Below are positions 63,634 through 64,000 of a stretch of 64,000 bases of DNA, one piece after another; position 1 is the stretch's first letter, and each line of letters begins with the position of its first letter. Origin of the DNA: Leptospira sanjuanensis (GTDB lineage Bacteria; Spirochaetota; Leptospiria; Leptospirales; Leptospiraceae); assembly GCF_022267325.1 (NCBI RefSeq), contig NZ_JAIZBG010000001.1, forward strand, positions 2,718,501 to 2,782,500, read 5' to 3'. The position numbers and the translations under genes are program-made. Below the pieces are notes generated by a model that was not told the DNA's origin, made no database searches, and saw only the letters and a list, made by a program, of their open reading frames with translations.

Positions 63634-64000
63634 ACCGCTGACGGTTCCAATGATCGTTCCGCCGAGTTAGATTTTTGAAGAAAAAATTTACCGCCTTCTA
63701 TTTTTTTGTTTTTCTCCTATAAAAAAATCACCATTATATATATTATAATATTTTGATTTTCTATTTTAGAATATTTTTATCGGTCTTTATCCTTTTGGAC
63801 AACATTTCACCCTGAATACGACCCTGTAGGACGGAACTCCGGATCGAAACATGTAGCTTGTAGAAACTTGATAAAATTTGTCATTTTATGCGGATGACTT
63901 TCGTGCGATCGCATGAATAGTTTTTACACCGGGCACAATCGAAAAAAGTATCAGCTTCCGTTTGGGAAGGAGGCATTGAAAAAGGGAAATTGCGGATTTT
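63634..64000. other. AT-rich intergenic region at the right edge
   Basis: It contains the DUF1564 promoter region and a strongly AT-rich block (about 63695-63780). One GGACGGAACTCCG copy lies at 63829. At the very end an AAGGAGG (63967-63973) precedes a TTG at 63976, followed by an open frame to the window edge, possibly the start of a plus-strand gene. That last point is weak. Confidence 0.4.
63829..63841 (+). repeat. GGACGGAACTCCG motif, intergenic copy
   Basis: Rightmost copy of the motif, in the gap upstream of the DUF1564 gene. Confidence 0.6.

Overview
The window looks like a chromosomal segment of a Leptospira species (spirochaete). The signs are many spirochaete-type lipoproteins with loose lipoboxes, members of the Leptospira-rich families DUF1554 and DUF1564, STAS antagonists scattered among envelope genes, and abundant two-component and cyclic-nucleotide signalling genes. 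Base composition looks clearly richer in G+C than L. interrogans, which suggests one of the more G+C-rich pathogen-clade species; this is inference. I saw no tRNA, rRNA, transposase, prophage or CRISPR array.

Layout. 0-8.6 kb is a signalling block: a PAS histidine kinase (cut at the left edge), two response regulators (one with an EAL phosphodiesterase domain), a ferredoxin-adenylate cyclase-peroxidase-like fusion, and a DUF898/M48 protease pair. 8.6-14.3 kb holds hisC, two very small proteins, and a reverse operon mutL - VTT membrane protein - Cys-rich small protein - rarA. 14.8-19.3 kb holds a DUF1554 lipoprotein and three tandem PAS-GGDEF diguanylate cyclases. 19.3-28.3 kb holds purM - ClC channel, a FecR-type lipoprotein, an ECF sigma/cupin pair downstream of murI, an aminotransferase and an HtrA protease, and a divergent lipoprotein peptidase.

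28.3-40.1 kb is an envelope operon read leftwards: STAS protein, a 1004-residue AsmA/YdbH-like membrane-anchored protein, a DUF1318 (YdbL-like) lipoprotein, and a lipoprotein of about 2,590 residues with a TolB-like propeller, TPR helices and a degenerate CHAT-like region. 40.3-45.4 kb holds two membrane glycosyltransferases and a membrane histidine kinase. 45.4-49.5 kb is the operon purB - Rossmann protein - membrane AraC regulator - sterol desaturase. 49.7-55.6 kb is nadC - rel - oligopeptide-binding lipoprotein - kinase-like protein. 55.9-60.2 kb is LptE-like lipoprotein - Fur regulator - tgt - STAS - LysM lipoprotein. The right end has an M23 peptidase, an exported protein and a DUF1564 protein.

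Most worth a second look: (1) the triple-domain cyclase, whose C-terminal third follows class I haem peroxidases but has Arg in place of the proximal His; (2) the YdbH-like/DUF1318/giant lipoprotein operon, a candidate spirochaete intermembrane lipid-transfer system with a new large partner; (3) a 13-bp motif (GGACGGAACTCCG and its GGACGGAAGACCG form), found at least 14 times and concentrated in the right-hand 14 kb, one copy of which forms a perfect terminator hairpin.
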